From positions 22,229,276-22,293,275 of the forward strand of contig CM064517.1 in assembly GCA_032716605.1 (NCBI GenBank): a stretch of DNA of 64,000 nt, written 5' to 3'. How positions within the stretch are numbered: position 1 is the first letter of the stretch; each line of letters opens with the position of its first letter. Below, piece after piece: positions 35,933-46,934 of the stretch. The notes beneath the pieces were generated by a model, which was given only the letters and a program-made list of their open reading frames with translations, did no database searches and was not told the origin of the DNA. Source of the DNA: Paralithodes platypus (Eukaryota > Arthropoda > Malacostraca > Decapoda > Lithodidae). A program made the translations under genes and the position numbers.

Positions 35933-37042
35933 CCTAACTTGAATCCGTCGGAAAATTAGCTATAGTGTACCACTACTCTAGACTTCTGCCGGATCCACCT
36001 AGCTGACTTTTCACTACTTACCTGTGACAAGAGCCACAGGTCCCTTGACCTTTAAGTGTCTGAGTATTAATGAAAAAAGTTTGCAAAACTAGTCGTATCA
36101 CTCTTGTACACTCGACTCGAGGCGCCGCAGGCGATAAAGTCTCGGCGTGTAACTGGGTCAGTCAGGGTGAGTTAACTCGGCGGGCCGAGTTGGTAGCCCT
36201 TCTAGGAATGCAATTCCGCCGGGAGAGTGTGGTTCAGCCAAACCACGCCGGGATCTTTTGAATGTTCCCACCCGTTAGAGACGGATAGCTTGGACCCACC
36301 GCACGGGGCCGCCGGAACAGACAAAAACTACCGGGAAATGGAGGTGGCACAGCTCCATTAACCGAAGTCCCACACATCACACATAGCAAGAATATAATAT
36401 AGGGACGTCTCCCTTACCCCAAAACATGCCCGCATGCATGAACAAACACTAGGGGCAGACATAAGCATAAATCAATGACAGAAAAATGTAGCAACCTAAA
36501 TTACCTGAAGCCTACGCCGGAGACCTCTAACTAGGCTGACCACGAGGTACGATGAACATTCCGGCAGACGACGCTCAGAAGCCCCGGCAACAGCACACCG
36601 ATGAGGGAGGCCCACTTGAAGGGGCCCAAAGCAAAACACGAACCCTGGAAGGTGGAGCACCACGTGCAGACACCCTTAAACCAGAGCATTTGCTGATATC
36701 TGAAGAAAATGGCATGTACTTTCCTCAATATTGACAGTCTGTATCATGCCTTGTAGAGTGGTAGCCACCTAGCTAAGAAATCACAACAGCTAAAGGCGTA
36801 TCACAACAAATAACACACGCGGTACGACGATCTGGGATCCGTAGACGTCTGTTACAAAAGTACTCTATTTTAACACACACTTCCTGCGGACATACCAATC
36901 TGGCAGCCGTGCTAGCTAACCTAAACCTTGTTACTACAACACAGATGTATACAAATGAGTAAGGACTCACTAGAAGCTCTGGAACGTCGAATGAAGCAGG
37001 GCACAGCGAAAAGCCTTGTTGATCATAAGGCCGCGAAAGTAG
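35933..37042 (-). other. DIRS B leader region
   Basis: About 1.1 kb between the left terminal repeat and the gag frame, with no convincing gene. On the minus strand it contains a strong donor-like CACAGGTAAGTAG near 36018-36030. Near 35903 the ATGAGCATTGATTCCTGG motif is followed by a small hairpin and CCAG, an arrangement repeated in copies A and D. Confidence 0.6.
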
Positions 37043-37347
37043 GAAGGACGAAGATGGCCGCTAGAGGGCCTGGTGTCGGGGAAGCAAAACATGAGAAATC
37101 CACGTATATGGCAAGTCATATGATAACAGATATTAAGTTATTTTTTATTTTTTATATTTTACGGAGTTTTTTTCTGTAGGGTACCCGATCAAAATGACGA
37201 TCCCATAAGGGAATTAAGCGTGCACTTATGATGAGTACTCCATGATACTTCCGCGCGGGCTATTCAAAATGCTGGCGCAGGATGTTGAATGGAGACTATT
37301 ATTATTAATAGTCAAAGTCGTCAATGATGGAGGGGCCCTATTAAATA
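37043..37347 (-). repeat. DIRS B left inverted terminal repeat
   Basis: Inverse of 23974-24273 over about 300 bp with few differences. Its outer about 30 bp (37318-37347) are left-specific and are matched by the ICR. Confidence 0.88.
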
Positions 37348-37566
37348 TACCTATACAGTACAGGTATGTCTATATGCTAAGATAGCGCGACACTACATCA
37401 TAATGATACCCTCGGCATCATAAACAAAGGGTTTGGAAGGGCAAATCACGGGACCGAACAGTGTTGCCAATCTAGCTAATTAATTGCTAGATCTAATAGT
37501 ACAGTATTTACTTTGATCTAACAGCATATTTTTACATCTAGTACATATACACATATAAAGTATACA
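37348..37566. other. Unassigned spacer
   Basis: AT-rich sequence outside DIRS B; no gene or repeat recognised. Confidence 0.4.
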
Positions 37567-37660
37567 TAAAATTTTAAGACCGAGTGCTCCACACATACGT
37601 GCAGTCTCTTGTCCTAATGGCGGCATTCCAGGCAACCCTGTTAAGGGCTGCTTCCCTTGT

Positions 37661-38363
37661 CTATCTATCTATCTATCTATTGCCCAACGCCATGATCCCC
37701 GAAGGGGTGGCCACGAACGAACCGCCCCCATGCACCTCTGTCCCCAGTCAGTCGACGCCCCTCCCCCCAACCAGCACCGCCTTCGTTCATATACTTCCTC
37801 ACTCCATCCTTCCACCTCTCTTTCGGTCTACCTCTCACTCTCTGTCCCTCCACCTCTTAAGTCATTCTCTCGCTTTCCATACGTTCCATATGGCCGAACC
37901 ATCTCAAGTTGTTCCTTTTCACACTCTCCAGCACATCCACCTCCACACCACACCTCCTCCTTACTTCCTCATTAGTCTGTCTATCCCTCCATGTAACTCC
38001 GCCGCATGCACTTCTTAAGGGGAGGTTTTTAGTTTGTTTCCTACTCCTCCAGCAATCTTAAAATTTTACCCCTTTGACCCCCTCTCAGGATAAATTTGTA
38101 CATTTTTCGGTAGAAAAATGTCCCGCCTAAAGGCCGGTTACTCTTAAATTACAGGCTCGCTATCGCTTGCCAGGATAAAATAGACACCTAAATGGCACGA
38201 AAGGTCTTAAAATTGACAGAATGGGGCGGAAATTCTTAAAATCACCAAACTAATGGGGCAAACTTCTTAAAATCTCAAAAGCAATGGGGCTAGACATGAG
38301 GGAGAAAGGGGTCAAGAAAAAAAGTCCCTCAATTGGAAATCTCCCCTTAAGTAATTCCCTTAA
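37661..38363 (-). mobile_element. Type I LINE 3' end inserted in a type II LINE
   Basis: The tail (TAGA)n is read on the minus strand at 37661-37680. The fragment matches the start of the window (tccatatggccgaaccatct motif). It is flanked by a duplicated tgcttcccttgtc (about 37648-37660 and 38366-38378). A TTAA MITE is nested at 38019-38346. Confidence 0.85.
38019..38346. mobile_element. TTAA-flanked MITE, family d
   Basis: TTAA at 38015-38018 and 38347-38350. The ends are GGGGAGGTTTTTAG and (reverse complement) GGGGAGATTTCCAA. The site is intact as cttaagtaatt in the type I LINE at 217-230. Unlike the other families its ends begin GGGG. Confidence 0.85.
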
Positions 38364-39420
38364 GTGCTTCCCTTGTCAAGTTTTTAAATTTGAGATTGGC
38401 ACGTATAGTCCGATCCCAGGTCTTCCTCGATCCACCCCTTGGTGCAGCTCCCTCCACAATCACAGACCTGCATCTTTTCACCTAATTTTGTTCATCCATT
38501 CTCTCCACATGTCCATACCATCCCAGTCTACTTGTACGCATCTCCTCGCTAATACTTATTATACCCAAGCGTCTCCTCAGCTCATCATTAGTTATTCTAT
38601 CCTGCAGTTTGGCCTCACACATCCATCTCACCATTCTCATCTCATTACATTCCATTCTGTTGACATCCTCTACTTTAATGGCCCATGTTTCTGAGGCATA
38701 TGTCATTGCACTTCTAACACATGAGACATACACCTTTCCCTTCAGGTGGAGAGGCATTCTTTACAAGGTCAGAATTGGCAGCAGTTCTCTAAACTTACCC
38801 CAGCCACATCTAATTCTAGCGACAGTGGCAGCCTCGGCCCCACCACCGGCAGAGATGGTACCTCCTAGGTAACATAACTTGTCCACCAGCTCCAATAACT
38901 CATTTCCAAAATTCACAGCCACAGGATCATCACTTAACACAAGCTCGCCTTTGCACACTACACACTCAAATTTCTCTATTTCTGACTTATCCTTCGGCAG
39001 GGGTCAGTTTATTCTACTACAGCGCTTACTCCCATGATGCACCTAACATCGAATCTAGTTAGCGCCCACACCCTTTCCACACACTGCACAATGCACATGG
39101 GTATTCACCGCTCTTTTCCACATTGCCTCGTCTCAATCTACAATGCATAACTTTGGTTTTGTTAATATTGACTCTTAAACCTTTGCTCGCCATGCCCTAT
39201 CTCCATCTTCTGAATTTGGCCTCAGCAACTTGCATATTGTCAATTATTAGGACTAAATCGTCTGCATAAAACAGTTCCAATGGGAGTCCGCCTCTAAAAA
39301 CTCTAGACAGTGCCTCCACGATCATAATAAAGAGGAGGGGGCTTAACACTGAACCCTGATGAACTCCAACACGGACTGTGAACTCATCACTCAGTACACC
39401 TTTCACCATCACCGCAGTTT

Positions 39421-39770
39421 GTGGAGTGTAGTGGCCTGAAGCCATGTTGTGTTGGAGCTAGGGGTAGAGCATGTGTGGTCAGTTTTAGTATGAGCCAAGG
39501 GGGTCGAGGTGGGGGTAGGTGAAGTGCGTCGTGGGCTGAAAAGTAGGACTGTGTTCCTATCATGTCTAAATGGATCTTCAAGGGGAGGATCTGTGGTTTT
39601 GTATGTACAGTATGTGATTTGTGTTTGTGGTTTGTGTGCATCTTGTTATGATTTTGAGGGCTATATTCTGAGTGGTTTGAAGTTTCTTTGTTTTTGTGAT
39701 TAAGGTGCAGGGTGACCAGGCTTGGGAAGCATAGTGCATGGTTGAGTGGATGTATTGTTTGTAATGTCTA
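39421..39770 (-). pseudogene. LINE type III fragments
   Basis: The minus strand reads ALKIITRCTQTTN and HLDMIGTQSYFSA, matching the C-terminal region at 50512-51267. It is followed by QHGFRPLHSTN, which in an intact element lies upstream in the RT. The order shows a rearranged or deleted copy. Confidence 0.7.
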
Positions 39771-40150
39771 TCTACCTATATACAATACTCAAGCCCAATC
39801 CCCACTTTTCCTTTTTTCCCCCGAATAGGGACAACACAACAGAAAACAATGAACACACAAAAACAATATACAAATTCACACACATCTAGGTCATCCAGGA
39901 GAAGACCCAGAAACCAGGGTCAGCAATTCCCCCGACCACTCGGAGAGGATCTGATCTCAGCAGGCAGACATGCAGGAGAGCCGAAACCACAAGCCTGCCC
40001 ACCATACTTCCAGGCGCACCATTCATATAAACCGTCTCTCTGGGCCAGGCGCCTGATGGACTATTATCTAGTCCAACTTGCGCCCGACCCCTTCCCCCAA
40101 ATGACCATGTGTTCACTCATCTATTCACAAGCATTCTCCATTCATTCCTG
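39771..40150. other. Unassigned region
   Basis: No gene recognised; it shares a short cacacacatctagg motif with about 21020. Probably repeat-derived. Confidence 0.4.
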
Positions 40151-40690
40151 TTTATTACCACTTCCCTTGCCTGATCTATAGTCATTCCTCTATCATCCAA
40201 GCTTGTCTTACACAGTCTCTCCATCTCGAATGGGGTCTTCCTGCCCTTTTATCTCCCCTTGTATCTGAGTCAAATATTCTGTTTGTAAGCCTTTCATCTT
40301 CCATTCGTTCAACATGACTATACCAGCTCAGCACCCTTCTGTCCACTCTGGCCGACAAATGTTCCTGCTGCCCCACTCTCCTATGTATCTCTTCATTCCT
40401 CAATCTGTCTCTACGAGTAACTCCACACATACTCCTCAAGCAGCTCATCTCCATCACATCCAGCTTTCTTCTCTCCTTTTCCTTCAGAGCCCATGTCTCA
40501 GCCCCATACATCACTGTTGGCACAACAATTCCTTGATATATTGCACTCTTTATTTTCATGCCAAGATTTCTCACCTTCCACATACTTCCCAATGCTCCGA
40601 AAACCTTCCTTCCTTCACACACTCTCTGTTTTACCTCCATTTCCGTACCTCCACTCCTGCTTATCATTCCTCCTAGATATTTAAAACACT
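40151..40690 (-). pseudogene. LINE type I-related C-terminal fragment
   Basis: The frame 40667-40182 (161 aa) reads MISRSGGTEMEVKQRV, VMYGAETWALKEKERRK, MSCLRSMCGVTRRDR and RVLSWYSHVERM. This is the post-RT region of a type I-like LINE distinct from the other copies. The RT is absent. Confidence 0.85.
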
Positions 40691-40843
40691 CTACTTGTTT
40701 ATAATGTATGGACAGTATTTCATTGTGTTGGCCAAAGTCCTTGCCTTTGAGGGTTCTGAGGGCATTCAGTAAACAGTTTACTTGATGTTCATAGAAAAGT
40801 TGGATGAGCTTTTACGATGTCCACTAAATCATTCAATTATTAC

Positions 40844-41029
40844 CTTTGGTTCCATGGCAGGGTTGACCTTAGGCAGCTCATGTAGTTGAGGGGGCTCGGA
40901 GAGGCTGGGACCATCACTGAAGATCTGGAAAGGTACAGACTGTTCCTCCTCCTTAGGCTCATCATTGAAGATTTGGAATGGTGCTGATTTGTCTTCTTTG
41001 AAATCACTATCTGACTTAATGCCGTCATC
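40844..41029 (-). CDS. Probable host-gene exon, BUB1/BUBR1-like (uncertain)
   Basis: On the minus strand 186 bp (62 codons) are open between an acceptor (TTCTTCTTGGATTTTCAG, then GAT) and a donor (CCAAAG, then GTAATA), both phase 0. The peptide is acidic and has two similar short motifs, SAPFQIFNDEP and SVPFQIFSDG, followed by a Pro-rich tail. No copy is seen elsewhere in the window, unlike nearly everything around it. Short PFxIF-type motifs occur in BUB1/BUBR1 linkers, which is the basis for the tentative call. It would be followed by the exon at 22207-22419 after an intron of about 18.4 kb filled by DIRS B and LINEs. Upstream exons would lie to the right and none was recognised. Confidence 0.6.
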
Positions 41030-41214
41030 CTGAAAATCCAAGAAGAAACGACAGAAGTTAATGCAAGGACTACCAAGAAAGGTCCACAATCTCCAGGATC
41101 CCATTTACTATAGTCTGTTTTTTTTCCAGCTGATGGTAAATTGAATCCCTTGGACACTCATATTTCAAGACTTAATGGAAATATATGAAAGTACTATGTC
41201 TCTGAATCATATAA

Positions 41215-41310
41215 ATACCTATCTATTTATCTATTGCCCGACGTCACGGTCCCCAAAGGGGTTGCCACGAATGAATCGCCCCCATGCACCTGTCCCCAGT
41301 CAGTCGGTGG
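41215..41310 (-). mobile_element. Type I LINE 3' tail fragment
   Basis: It matches 37675-37760 (tattgcc...cgtca/ccatg...ccccaaaggggt) including the atctat tail. About 95 bp only. Confidence 0.75.
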
Positions 41311-41340
41311 GTGGGTGGGTGAGGGTGTGTGTGTGTGTGT

Positions 41341-42300
<960 letters not shown>

Positions 42301-43009
42301 AATGATTGCTAAATGCAGAGTTTGAATGGGATAAGAAACAGCTTAGTATAGAAAAAACAATATCTGGGCCCCCTCCTTTGATAGCACCAGCTGTAGTGAG
42401 CGACGCAATCAATAAAATGAAGGACGGTAAAGCTCCAGGTTGCTCTGACATTGTCGCTGAGATGATAAAAGCCTCAGGGGAGACTGGTGTAAACTTAGTC
42501 ACTGAGTTGATAAACACCATTATTAAAGATGAGAAAATTCCAGAGGATTGGCTCAAAAGTGTAATAGTAAATAATTATATACAAAGGAAAAGGGGATGCG
42601 CTAGATAGAGGAAATTATAGGGGCCTGAAAATGCTTGACCAAATCATGAAGGTCTGTGAGAGAGTCCTTGAGGGTTTGATCAGGCAAAGCATCTCTGTTG
42701 ATGATATGCAGTTTGGTTTTATGCCGGGACTAGGTACAACCGATGCTATCTTCATAGTCAGGCAGATACAGGAAAGATACTTACTAAAAGGCAGGGATCT
42801 TTACTTTGTGTTTGTAGACCTGGAGAAGGCCTTTGATAGGGTGCCTAGAGATGTTGTGCAGTGGGCTAAGAGGAAACTTGGTGTGGAAGAGTGGCTGGTG
42901 CGTGTGATAATGAAGATGTATGAGGACTCGCGAAGTGCGGTGAGGGTGAAGGGTGTACTGAGTGATGAGTTCGCAGTCTGTGTTGGAGTCCATCAGTGTT
43001 CAGTGGTAA

Positions 43010-43188
43010 CCCTCTCACGACCATATGACGCAGAGGTGTTAGATTATTAGTTTTCTGCCCACAGCTAACTCAAAGACAACTGCAGCGGTTGAAGTAACTA
43101 AACTAAAGGTTTCTAAATACCCCTGATGGTAACAAAGGCTGTAAAGTATCCCTAATAGGCTTAAAATTGCGTCAAGAACGTGAGAGGG
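43010..43188. mobile_element. TTAA-flanked MITE, family e
   Basis: The right flank is TTAA (43189-43192); the left is GTAA (43006-43009). The ends CCCTCTCACGACC and (reverse complement) CCCTCTCACGTTC are inverted repeats. The intact site (agtgttaag) is visible at about 39339 in another copy of the LINE. 179 bp. Confidence 0.88.
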
Positions 43189-43941
43189 TTAAGCTCCCTC
43201 CTCTTTATTATGGTCTTGGAGGCACTGTATAGAGTTTTTAGAGGCGGACTCCCGTTGGAACTGTTTTATGCAGACGATTTAGTCCTAATAGCTGACAGTA
43301 TGAAAGATGCTGAGGCCAAATTCAGAGAGTGGGAGAGGGCATGGCGAGCAAGGGTTAAAGAGTAAATATTAACAAAACCAAGGTTATGCATTGTAGATCG
43401 AGACGAGGCAATGTGGAAAAGAGCGGTGCATACCCATGTGCAGTGTGTGGAAAGGGAGTGCGTTAACTCAATTCAATGTACCATCTGTCGATGTTGGATA
43501 CACCATGGGAGTAAGCGCTGTAGTAGAATAAAGGGACCCCTGCCGAAGGATAAGTCAGAAATAGAGAAATTTGAGTGCGTAGTGTGCAAAGGCGAGCTTG
43601 TGTTAAGTGATGATCCTGTGGCTGTGAATTTTGGAAATGAGTCTGGAGCTGGTGAACAAGTTTTGTTACCTAGGAGATACCATCTCTGCCGGTGGTGGGG
43701 CCGAGGCTGCCACTGTTGCTAGAATTAGGTGTGGCTGGGGGAAGTTCAGAGAACTGATGCCAATCCTGACCATGAAAAGAATGCCTCTCCCCATGAAGGG
43801 AAAGGTGTATGCCTCATGTGTTAGAAGTGCAATGACGTATGCCTCAGAAACATGGGCCGTTAAAGTAGAGGATGTAAACAGCATGGAGCGTAATGAGATG
43901 AGAATGGCGAGATGGATGTGTGGGGCCAGGCTACAGGATAG

Positions 43942-44065
43942 AATACATACATACATACATACGGGTTTAAAGACCGCAACCGTCCACAGTGAATGTGGCT
44001 TCCATGGTACAATCACAGTACTGCACACAGTGCACAGCAATCATAACACAGTGGTTACAGTCAAC
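43942..44065 (-). mobile_element. Very short LINE type II-like 3' end insertion
   Basis: Minus strand: ccacattcactgtggacgg, then ggtctttaaac, then a (TATG)n tail. This is the type II 3' UTR seen at 23575-23625 and 50345-50400. It interrupts the C-terminal coding region of the host LINE in opposite orientation. Confidence 0.7.
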
Positions 44066-44377
44066 AAATGTTGAGCTGAGGAGACGTTTAGGTATAAAGA
44101 GTATTAGCGGAGGTGATGCGTACAAGTAGACTGGGATGGTATGGACATGTGGAGAGAATGGATGAACAAAATTGGGTGAAAAAATGCAGGTCTGTGATTG
44201 TGGAGGGAGCTGCACCAAGGGGTGGACCGAGGAAGACCTGGGATCGGACTATACGCGCCGATCTCAAATCCAAGAACTTGACAAGTGAAGCGGCCTGGAT
44301 GCCACCATTAGGACAAGACTGAAACTGCACTTATGTGTGGAACACTCAGTCTTAAAATTGTATGTATATATGTATCA

Positions 44378-45900
44378 TATATCCTCTCTCCCTCCTATCC
44401 CTTAGAGATGGTAAATCTAATTTCCTTAATCTCTCCTCATATGGTAATTCTCTCAGTTCTGGTATCATCCTAGTTGCAGCTCTCTGAACCTTTTCTAGCT
44501 TATTTATATGCTTTTTTAGATGTGGTGCCCACACCACTGCCGCATACTCCAGTCTTGGTCTCACCAATGTTTTTTTATTTTCTCCAGCATCTCTTTGTTT
44601 ATATACAGTAGTTAAAGGCTACTTTTATTCTGTTTAACCTGTTAAACGCGAAATAGACCTAGGGGCTAGGGTAGTTATTTGTGCATTTCTAGCCTTGGAT
44701 TCTGACAGAATTTGTTATATTTACAATATAGAGCATTATTTGTTTTCGGTATGCTTTTATTTTACATATATGATGTATATATGAACCTTCAAGAGTGCTA
44801 AAATAAGTTGGAAAAGTATTTGGGTGGTGAAAAACGAAGATATTGGCCACCCGGTCATAATCTCAGGCGAGAGAGCCACAGGCAACCCTCCCCTCTCGCT
44901 GTCTGTGAGTCAACTGAGGCGAGCGGGCGGTGTCTGGGTGTTATATAACGATCTTTTATGCAACCCACTTGTGCTACATTATTGCGGGAGAGAAAAATAA
45001 CCGATAAATGATGAAAATAAGAGGAAAAGTAGGTGATAATTGAGGAGGGGGGGGGGGGAGGGGGGAATAAGGTGGGGAAGGAGGGGAGGGTGAGAAACAC
45101 ATGGATGAGTACTAGAGGGGAATTATCTCACCTAGAGACAAATTCCTTTGTTTTGATAGCCCCTGGGATGTTTTGGAAGGCTTTTTTTATGGTCCTGCTT
45201 CCGTGAGGCCTATCGCGTTCGCTATGGTAAGCCTTCCGTGAGGCCTATCGCGCTTGCCGGGTTAACAGTCCATAGGTTTCTCGCACTATCTTATTAATAT
45301 GATTCGCAGGTGAAAGATCACCCCTAACAGTTATCCCCACTTTTCTTTCTCTGATGTGTTAATACTATGTTCTCCTAACTTATACCTGTATTCCATATGA
45401 GGCCTTTTACTTACTCCCATTTCCACTACATGACATTTATTTGTGTTGAATTCTATTTTCCACTTCTTGCTCCATTGATCTATCCTATTCAAATCCCTCT
45501 GTAATTCCCTTCTACTGTTTTCGTCTTCTATACTCTTCATGATCTTGGCATCATCTGCGAACATATTCATATATACATTTATATCCTTTGGCATGACTTT
45601 AATGTATATTAGAAACATTATGGGAGCCAGCACCGCTCCCTGCGGAACTCCATTTGTGAAGTCTTTCCACGTAGAAAATTTATCTCTGATAGTAGTCCTC
45701 ATCTGTCTCCCTGAAAGATAGTCCTCCATCCAATTTAACAAACTATTGTACCCTGAATCCCTCCATATTCTTTTAGTTTCCACTTCAGCCTCCTATGCGA
45801 TACTGTGTCAAAAGCCTTCTTTATGTAAATATATACGCAGTCCACCCATCCATCTCTCTCTTGTAATATGTAATATATACTGTATGTATGTGTACGGTGT
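44378..45900 (-). pseudogene. CR1-like LINE fragment, split by a MITE
   Basis: The RT at 45840-45331 has AFDTVSHRRL, NGVPQGAVLAPIMF, FADDAKIMKS and FNTNKCHVVEMG. Past the MITE, 44633-44352 reads LVRPRLEYAAVVWAPHLKKH and TRMIPELRELPYEERL. Removing the MITE restores the RETYGLLNRIKV frame across the site. Truncated at both ends; its left edge abuts a type II LINE tail. Confidence 0.85.
44638..45261. mobile_element. TTAA-flanked MITE, family f
   Basis: TTAA at 44634-44637 and 45262-45265. The ends are CCTGTTAAACGCGA and (reverse complement) CCCGGCAAGCGCGA. 624 bp, no transposase. A duplicated ttccgtgaggcctatcgcg occurs near its right end (about 45200 and 45227). Confidence 0.8.
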
Positions 45901-45932
45901 GTGTGTGTGTATTTTTTTTTTTTTTTTTTTTT
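45891..45932. repeat. Microsatellite (TG)n plus T-run
   Basis: GTGTGT repeats are followed by an uninterrupted T-tract of about 22 bases. Confidence 0.9.
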
Positions 45933-46089
45933 CACTTACTTGTTCGTCAAGGGGAAGCTAAGCTCATTATTATCGCGCCTCCCTAACTGGGAATGCATTG
46001 CGTGAAATCCAATTTAAGTGTTTATGTATCGTTGGAATGGCTGTGGATGTGTGTGTAGTCTGAATTTTAGCCAATTGGCGACATCTGGA

Positions 46090-46385
46090 AACAAATTCTT
46101 AGGGTTAATCTGTACGGTACCATTCTCACTACGGTACCAGTCTCACCCGAAGGCTTAGGTTGACCAGTACGATACCCATCTCACCTTGTAACCGATCACC
46201 AACCCCAGATGGGACGTCACAACTTCGTCCACTTATTCCAGGTTCCTATTTATACTGTTAGGTGAACAGAGGTTACACCGTTAGGAGACTTGCCCAAATG
46301 TCTCTTCCCCGCCCGGGTCTCGAACCCGGGACCTTCTGGTTGTGAGCCAGACGCGCTATCCGTTACGCCACGGGGAGGTGTGTGT
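46090..46385 (-). mobile_element. tRNA-derived SINE
   Basis: The head at 46305-46378 (minus strand) folds as a tRNA. The anticodon arm is TCTGG-CTCACAA-CCAGA (anticodon CAC, valine). The T arm is CCGGG-TTCGAGA-CCCGG, with the GGTTCGAGACC B box. The D-arm A box is GTGGCGTAACGG. The acceptor stem is one base out of register. The body continues to about 46090. The head-plus-body arrangement and imperfect acceptor favour a SINE over a working tRNA gene. Confidence 0.75.
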
Positions 46386-46394
46386 GTGTGTACT

Positions 46395-46930
46395 TACACT
46401 AGTTGTATTTGCGGGAGTGAGCATGCTCGTTAATTCCCGCCTCCTAAGATATGTTTGTCATACCGTGCTTTGAAACTATGCACTGATGGTGCAGACACTA
46501 CTTCGGCTGGCAATTTGTTCCACCCACTAATCGAGTTGGTAGGAAATCTTTTACTTTTCAGATCAGATTTACTATTAAGCACTTTTAGTTTGTAGCTGTG
46601 ACCTCTTGTTCTCTCACCTCCATCCCTCTCTATGAAGTTTTCTTGGTCGATTTTGTCAATACCTCATTTGTATATCTGAATTTGCTGTCCTCGTTTCCTT
46701 CTCTGTTCCAGTGTAGGTAGATTCAATCTCTCGAGCCTCTCTTGGTACTCCAAATTTTCCAAACCTGGGATCATCCTCGTAGCTGCTCTCTGTACCCTCT
46801 CAATTTTGTGGATATGTTTCTTCATGTGAGGGGACCACACTACAGATGCATATTCCATCCTGGGTCTTATTATTGCCCGTTATTATTTGTTTCATGGTGT
46901 TTTCATTAAGATAATTGAAAGACATCCTGA
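46395..46930 (-). pseudogene. CR1-like LINE C-terminal and 3' region
   Basis: Minus strand: RMEYASVVWSPHMKKHIHK, TRMIPGLENLEYQERLER, ERTRGHSYKLKVLNSK and GWNKLPAEVVSAPSVHSF, then the 3' UTR with a ttgtatttgcggga motif. A stop at about 46664 breaks the frame. Confidence 0.85.
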
Positions 46931-46934
46931 TATT

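Larger units (their letters stand above)
23930..37347 (-). mobile_element. DIRS-like retrotransposon, copy B, with both terminal repeats
   Basis: The left inverted terminal repeat is at 37043-37347 and the right one at 23930-24350, with the ICR at 24351-24438. Between them on the minus strand lie gag (35932-33332), RT/RNase H/MT-like (31135-29265) and tyrosine recombinase (29290-25367). Nested insertions (SINE 24938-25354, Tigger-like 26173-29116, LINE 31325-33180) account for roughly 5 kb. It is a different subfamily from copies A and D. No obvious target duplication is expected for DIRS, and none was found. Confidence 0.9.
37567..39420 (-). pseudogene. LINE type II pol 3' half, with nested insertions
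   Basis: Coding pieces on the minus strand: 39445-39197 (VRVGVHQGSVLSPLLF, LFYADDLVLI), a damaged finger region at about 39120-38960, 38958-38761 (LVDKLCYLGGTISAGGGAE) and 38757-38482 (YASETWAIK...GWYGHVERMDEQN, then stop). The stop is the same Trp-to-TAG change as in the copy at 13665. The 3' UTR is split: 37567-37660 and 38364-38480, with a type I fragment between them. Confidence 0.85.
42301..44360 (+). pseudogene. LINE type II pol, broken
   Basis: In order: 42306-42608 (MKDGKAPGCSDIVAEMIKAS), 42631-43005 (MQFGFMPGLGTTDAIF, FVDLEKAFDRVPRD, VGVHQ), MITE at 43010-43188, then 43193-43365 (LFYADDLVLIADS), a PHD-like finger at about 43430-43595 (CTICRCWIHHG), and 43631-43940 (YLGDTISAGGGAE). 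A short LINE-end insertion follows at 43942-44065, then the C-terminus at 44066-44322. The endonuclease is missing. Several frameshifts. Confidence 0.88.

Noticed and set aside
37661..37680. (CTAT)n as an independent microsatellite
   Set aside because: It is the (TAGA)n tail of an inserted type I LINE end.
22207..41029. Cyclin A N-terminal region as the identity of the two exons
   Set aside because: The RPLMGVL box and an ENRDP segment fit a cyclin, but the minus-strand exon order puts the PFQIF motifs before the box, opposite to cyclin A as I recall it. Kept as the main alternative.
46305..46378. Functional tRNA-Val gene
   Set aside because: The acceptor stem is out of register by one base and the flank looks like a SINE body; annotated as a SINE head.
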